This document shows positions 6,639 to 10,468 of a stretch of DNA of 10,468 bases, piece after piece (positions within the stretch are counted from its first letter, which is position 1; each line of letters starts with the position of its first letter). Source of the stretch: CANQDT01 sp051878935 (GTDB lineage: Bacteria; Bacillota; Clostridia; Lachnospirales; Lachnospiraceae); contig JBJELB010000060.1 in NCBI GenBank assembly GCA_051878935.1, positions 1 to 10,468 on the forward strand. The letters are read 5' to 3'. The translations under genes and the position numbers were made by a program. The notes under the pieces are model-generated. The model was not told where the DNA came from and did no database searches. It saw only the letters and a list, made by a program, of their open reading frames with translations.

Positions 6639-7285
6639 GACGCATTACCTACCCACAATTTCTTTCCAACGATTGGGAGTTTCATCTTTTTCCCGTTGTC
6701 ACCGACAGTTTCATGGAAGCACTTCGGATTATTCTCATACAGCCATTTCTTTTCTTTTGCATTGTCTTTTTTATATACACGGTATTTTGCATACTTGGCA
6801 TTGTCCTTTAAGCATAAATCCCACAGTGTATCACCTTTTTTAATTTTGTGATATTTCCTGGTCTTCGTACTTTTCTTAACGACCTGCTTTTCTCCTGAAT
6901 CCGATGTCTTTCCACTGCCTTTTTTCTGTTTCTTCTTATAAGGACTCTTTGCAACCCGAATCTTTTTGATTTCCATAGAAAAACTCAGACCGCCCTTAAT
7001 GTCCGCAGAACTTGATGTGTTAAACGATGTAATCACACCATCATTCAGAATCGTGTTGCCGATATAACGCACCTTTTTCCCGTTACTCCGCAGCTTATTT
7101 AATTTCTTAACTGTGTTTTTATAATTCTTCCCGACTATCTCTCCTGTCAGCTTTAGTGACTTCATATTTGACTTTACATGATCCGTAAGGTCTTCCCCAT
7201 CCTCGACGGGATGGGAACTGACCTCTGTGGAGTAGTCGGAATCCTCTGTTGCAACAAACACATAAATCTTGTTGATCAGCGCCAT
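6635..7285 (-). CDS. LysM-domain baseplate protein (XkdP-like)
   Basis: 216 residues. Residues 1-112 form a compact domain without an obvious motif (starts MALINKIYVFVATE, ends SFSMEIKKIRVAK), as in the N-terminal part of XkdP-type proteins encoded just after tape measures. A Lys/Ser-rich linker at 116-143 leads to a LysM module at 144-214 (KYHKIKKGDTLWDLCLK ... LYENNP ... LPIVGKKLWVG), which has an extra charged segment of roughly 20 residues between its two halves. LysM binds glycan chains of peptidoglycan; in this family it is placed at the baseplate centre, bridging tube, hub and cell wall. The ATG at 7285 has SD GGAGGTG five bases upstream. Its TGA overlaps the next gene's ATG as ATGA. 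The family call is from motif and synteny; the binding role is inferred. Confidence 0.88.
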   Translation of the reverse strand: MALINKIYVFVATEDSDYSTEVSSHPVEDGEDLTDHVKSNMKSLKLTGEIVGKNYKNTVKKLNKLRSNGKKVRYIGNTILNDGVITSFNTSSSADIKGGLSFSMEIKKIRVAKSPYKKKQKKGSGKTSDSGEKQVVKKSTKTRKYHKIKKGDTLWDLCLKDNAKYAKYRVYKKDNAKEKKWLYENNPKCFHETVGDNGKKMKLPIVGKKLWVGNAS

Positions 7286-7287
7286 GC

Positions 7288-10200
7288 TTACACCTCCATA
7301 ATTACAGGATTGGTATCAGAATAATCAGCCATTAATTCATTCCATGTTTCCTTAATCATGCTCTTTAATTTCCGTCTGTTTGAGTCGTTTGCACTTGCAC
7401 CGTACAGATTAATGGTAAATTCCGCCTTATTGGTTGTACTGGAACGATTGTTGTTGGTGGTAACTGTGTTTTCCGGGGTGTAGTCGCTGGCGACAGGACT
7501 ATAGGTATCCTCAACAGAGAAAACATTGACAAGACCTCCGGCAACCTGTTTCGCCTTGTCAATCGTCTTTCCTCTTAGCTTGTCCATACCATGAATTAAG
7601 CCTTCGTCTACAAATTTTCCGGTTTCCATCGTTACGCGAGATGGGCTGTTTATTTTCAACGTTTCATTAATGGCATTTGATATGGATTGAGCTATATTTT
7701 TTGCTGTCTCTACCGCCTCTGACTTTTTACTGTTCATACCTGAGATTAATCCATTTATCATATTCTTTCCGGCTGATGACAAATCTGTCTGTGAGATAGC
7801 TGCTTGAACTCCCCTTAATCCATTTTTAACAGACAAAACTACTTTTAACATACAGGAAGCCGACTGTCTGACCATTGCATCGAATATCTTCCCGCTATTG
7901 GCTGCTGCTAAAATCATGGCCGTTCCCATCGTTTGGAATACTTCCGTAGATTTTGACACGGAAGCAACCATGTTGGAAACACCGGAGCTTATATTCGCAA
8001 GACTTGTTACCACAATCCCTTTAATGATTGTGAAAAACGATTGCAAGGCGGTTGCTACAGTGTTTGCCGATTCTGCCTGCTCCACTACTTCGCTTGCACC
8101 CGTGAAAAAGCCCTTAACATTTGTCATGAATGTAGAAATGTTTGTTCCTTTTCCTGCCAATCCGGAAAAATCTAATTTTGATATTTCACCGACTTTTCCT
8201 AATGCTGTCCACAATGCATTCATGTTTGTAACATTTAGGTTATTTACCAACGAAAAGAAACCACGAACATCTATCGCAAATTGTTTTAATTGTCCACCTA
8301 GTCCGGTAATATCATTTTCACCACTGAACCATTGAGCAACCCCACCGGTATTTGGAATGTTTCCAATATCTGCAAATGAAGCAAATAATTGTTTTGCCTT
8401 TTCAAAACAACCATCCGGCAGAGTTGACACCGTTTTATAGAACGAAACAATGCCCTCACTTGCAAGTGATTTCAAACCATTTGCCAATCCGTCAAAATCA
8501 TTTTTCCCGCTGAACCATTGAGCAATTCCACCGGAATTAGGTACGTTTCCAATATCTGAAAGTGATTGGAATAATAATTTTGCTTTACTAAAGCCATCTT
8601 CGGGCATTGAAGCAACTTTATCAAAGAAGCCTTTTGCATTTGTAGCAAAATTTGTTAGATCCGTTCCTAACTGTGCCCAATCTGTACCGCCGGTAAAGAA
8701 ACTTGCAATATCATTACCAGTCATTTTTAAAATGAAACTGCCGAGTGATCCGAAGAAACTTCCAACACCTGCCGTATCAACACCTTTCATCAGGTTAAAC
8801 ATTGGTTTTAACGATCTCACAAATCCCGATAGATTGTCACCGATTGCAGGTAGTGAATCGGTCAATCCCTCACCTAAACCACCAATCAATGAACCTGCGA
8901 TTTTACCAATCTGATTAAACAAATTAGCAAGTGTTTCGCCACCTTTTGCTATAAATTCATTAAAACCTTTTACTTCTGATAATTTACCAAATGCAAGAAT
9001 CAATGCGGTCATTCCACCGACAACTAATGCCATATTTGCAAGTCCATTTAACACAACAGGAATCGGTATCATTCCAACTATTCCCGCGAATATACCTAAC
9101 ACACCACCGACTAAACCTAATGCACCGATTAATCCAGTGAGTTGCAAGATTCTCGCATAATTAAAATCAATCAATGTAGCTGCACCAACAACTGACACTA
9201 ATACACCAACTCCCACAATCATGATTGCCATGTTTGCTAAACCTTTAACTACTGTCATTATTGGTATCTTTCCAACTATTCCTGCAAATTTCGCTAGTGC
9301 AGTACCAACGGAACCTAAAACAAACATTGTTCCGATTACTTCTGTTAATGATTGCACATCAGACAATTTAGCCATATGTGGTGCAATTGCCATAAGGGCC
9401 GCCGTTATTATGGTGAACCCACCAAGTATAATGGCAAGATTCCACATGCCCTTCAGTATGACAGCAGGTTTTGTTTTTGCTAAGTCTTTTAAGCCTTTTG
9501 TAAGATTGCCAAGCAGACCTCCTTTTGACGATTTTCTGGAACCTCCGGAACCGCCAAAGAGTGAAGTAATTGATTTAACCGCTTTCAATCCCTTGAATGC
9601 TGAAGCAAGACCTATTAAAGCAGGAATAGCAATTTTGATTTTTCCGACATTTTCTTTGCAAAAGTTTCCAATTCTATCAAATAATCCGCCTATCTTTTCA
9701 GCGATTGGGAATTGATTTCCAAATGTATCTAGAATCGCAGCGCCTAGAGTCTTGGCTATGTTTGGAAGCTCTTTTACCAGTGCACCGATGATATTCGGTA
9801 AAGCTTTGATAATGCCGGCAACCAGGGATGTTGCTGCCTTTATTAACGGAGGAAGCAAATCATCTGTAATGGCAGGAAGCTCTTTCGCAATGATCGGAGT
9901 CAGTTCTCGAATTAAACTTCCTACCCCTTGTAGTGCTTTTTTGATTGCAGGTTTTATATTCCCGACAAATATCTTGACGGATGAAACCAGATTTTTGACG
10001 CACTGATCAAAACTGTCACCGCCATTTATAAGGTTTGGAAGCAGATTATTCCATGCAGATTTCATTGACGAAAGAGACCCGCTAATTGTTTTTTCTGCTT
10101 CTTTTTGCGTCGTTCCTGTGATTCCCAGATTGTCTTGTATAACCTGGATAGCCTCTATGTACTTGTCAAAAGATACGTCTTTTACCGTTTTGGCTGTAAT

Positions 10201-10468
10201 TTCAATGCCCTCGCCTAATACTTTACTATCGTTGATGAGGCGTGCCATTTCGCTGGCGCTGCCTCCGTATCCAAGTTTAAGGTTATCAAGCATTGTAAAA
10301 TTCTGCTTCGCAAATCCTTGATATGCGTATTGTATCATGCCAATGTCGGTACCCATTTTGTTTGCGTTGTCTGACATGGCAATAATCGCCTTATTTGCAA
10401 TCTTTGCAGCCTTATTCGTGTCGCCGCCTAAACCGGATAGCAAGCTCGCTGAAAAGCTCGTTACTGTT
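7288..10468 (-). CDS. Phage tail tape measure protein (5' end beyond window)
   Basis: This is the scaffold and length ruler for the tail tube, probably ejected into the cell envelope during infection. The reading frame is open to the window edge: eight more codons (TVTSFSAS) precede the TTG at 10443, so that TTG is internal and the N terminus is missing. At least 1059 residues are present. The first ~130 (SEMARLINDSK, TTQKEAEKTISGS) resemble the conserved N-terminal tape-measure domain. Residues ~328-490 (counted from the TTG) are very hydrophobic with repeats of about 66-70 residues. Residues 582-765 hold repeats of about 62 residues. The C-terminal INSPSRVTMETG...GLIHGM (931-952) is a frequent tape-measure signature. 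Size, repeats and position before a LysM/hub cluster make the call firm. The TAA stop lies 2 bases before the LysM gene's ATG, whose SD (GGAGGTG) sits inside this gene's last codons. Confidence 0.95.
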   Translation of the reverse strand, partial: TVTSFSASLLSGLGGDTNKAAKIANKAIIAMSDNANKMGTDIGMIQYAYQGFAKQNFTMLDNLKLGYGGSASEMARLINDSKVLGEGIEITAKTVKDVSFDKYIEAIQVIQDNLGITGTTQKEAEKTISGSLSSMKSAWNNLLPNLINGGDSFDQCVKNLVSSVKIFVGNIKPAIKKALQGVGSLIRELTPIIAKELPAITDDLLPPLIKAATSLVAGIIKALPNIIGALVKELPNIAKTLGAAILDTFGNQFPIAEKIGGLFDRIGNFCKENVGKIKIAIPALIGLASAFKGLKAVKSITSLFGGSGGSRKSSKGGLLGNLTKGLKDLAKTKPAVILKGMWNLAIILGGFTIITAALMAIAPHMAKLSDVQSLTEVIGTMFVLGSVGTALAKFAGIVGKIPIMTVVKGLANMAIMIVGVGVLVSVVGAATLIDFNYARILQLTGLIGALGLVGGVLGIFAGIVGMIPIPVVLNGLANMALVVGGMTALILAFGKLSEVKGFNEFIAKGGETLANLFNQIGKIAGSLIGGLGEGLTDSLPAIGDNLSGFVRSLKPMFNLMKGVDTAGVGSFFGSLGSFILKMTGNDIASFFTGGTDWAQLGTDLTNFATNAKGFFDKVASMPEDGFSKAKLLFQSLSDIGNVPNSGGIAQWFSGKNDFDGLANGLKSLASEGIVSFYKTVSTLPDGCFEKAKQLFASFADIGNIPNTGGVAQWFSGENDITGLGGQLKQFAIDVRGFFSLVNNLNVTNMNALWTALGKVGEISKLDFSGLAGKGTNISTFMTNVKGFFTGASEVVEQAESANTVATALQSFFTIIKGIVVTSLANISSGVSNMVASVSKSTEVFQTMGTAMILAAANSGKIFDAMVRQSASCMLKVVLSVKNGLRGVQAAISQTDLSSAGKNMINGLISGMNSKKSEAVETAKNIAQSISNAINETLKINSPSRVTMETGKFVDEGLIHGMDKLRGKTIDKAKQVAGGLVNVFSVEDTYSPVASDYTPENTVTTNNNRSSTTNKAEFTINLYGASANDSNRRKLKSMIKETWNELMADYSDTNPVIMEV
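8146..8700 (-). repeat. 62-residue tandem repeats in tape measure
   Basis: Three in-frame units: 8518-8700 (61 codons, starts FFTGGTDWAQLG), 8332-8517 (62 codons, starts WFSGKNDFDGLA) and 8146-8331 (diverged, starts WFSGENDITGLG). The first two end in almost the same string, DIGNVPNSGGIAQ and DIGNIPNTGGVAQ. At DNA level the junctions share the run ctgaaccattgagcaa (8324-8339 and 8510-8525). Unequal recombination between these units would change tail length in steps of 62 residues. Confidence 0.8.
9055..9462 (-). repeat. Hydrophobic tandem repeats in tape measure
   Basis: Two successive coding units at 9253-9462 (70 codons) and 9055-9252 (66 codons) start with related segments (ILKGMWNLAIILGG and VVKGLANMAIMIVG). 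A third, partial unit follows below 9054 (VLNGLANMALVVGG). The first and second units both end in nearly the same string, FAGIVGKIPI and FAGIVGMIPI. The segments look like transmembrane-type helices. In tape measures, such stretches are thought to insert into or cross the host membrane for DNA entry; that role is inferred here. Confidence 0.75.

Noticed and set aside
6024..6851. Open frame of 275 codons on the plus strand
   Set aside because: It runs antisense across the hub, plug and LysM genes, all of which have clear family motifs and SDs. The product has no recognisable domain and is rich in Phe/Ser/His, as antisense shadows often are.
9221..9715. Plus-strand frame of 164 codons
   Set aside because: Shadow of the hydrophobic, repeat-rich part of the tape measure gene; composition mirrors the coding strand.

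Overview
The window is one uninterrupted late-gene block of a Gram-positive prophage or phage-derived element, all on the minus strand, so transcription runs from position 10468 down to 1. It encodes the tape measure, baseplate, fibre and beginning of the lysis module of a long contractile-type tail (PBSX/XkdO-XkdT-like order). Low-to-moderate G+C, strong AGGAGG/GGAGGTGA ribosome binding sites, and a 32-codon CD1375-type micro-gene just before the lysis region suggest a Clostridia host, plausibly a gut Lachnospiraceae. The genus cannot be fixed from the sequence.

Layout in transcription order: (1) tape measure protein, 5' end outside the window (10468-7288); (2) LysM baseplate protein (7285-6635); (3) Pam3-type baseplate plug (6638-6252); (4) baseplate hub fused to an NlpC/P60 peptidoglycan hydrolase (6271-4838); (5) Gp138-like spike OB-fold protein (4815-4396); (6) gp25/DUF2634-like wedge component (4391-4035); (7) baseplate J-like wedge protein (4035-2866); (8) gpI/DUF2612-like wedge protein (2859-2248); (9) tail fibre (2234-1287); (10) unrecognised 219-aa protein with a short N-terminal tandem repeat, probably fibre-associated (1277-618); (11) unrecognised 112-aa protein with a C-terminal heptad segment (604-266); (12) CD1375-family micro-protein (266-168); (13) a 46-codon cysteine-motif ORF (158-18); (14) the first nine codons of what looks like an N-acetylmuramoyl-L-alanine amidase endolysin (28-1, runs off the window).

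The genes fit one assembly. The tape measure sets tail length. The LysM protein, plug, hub-hydrolase and spike form the central cell-envelope-penetrating part. The gp25-like, J-like and gpI-like proteins form the wedges. The fibre and the proteins after it provide host recognition, and the amidase would release progeny. Neighbours overlap by 1-20 bases or are separated by at most about 22 bases, so translation is probably coupled along a polycistronic late transcript. No promoter, terminator, tRNA, insertion sequence, CRISPR array or attachment site was seen, and no gene-free stretch exceeds 300 bases.

The main points beyond a standard tail module are: two different tandem-repeat systems inside the tape measure; a 14-residue tandem repeat at the start of the 219-aa gene; a composition break inside the fibre gene at a GGTGATTAEQARINLG motif; a 7-base duplication that moved the spike start codon away from its ribosome binding site; and the CxxC micro-ORF before the endolysin. 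I did not find convincing evidence of a wholly new type of biological system.
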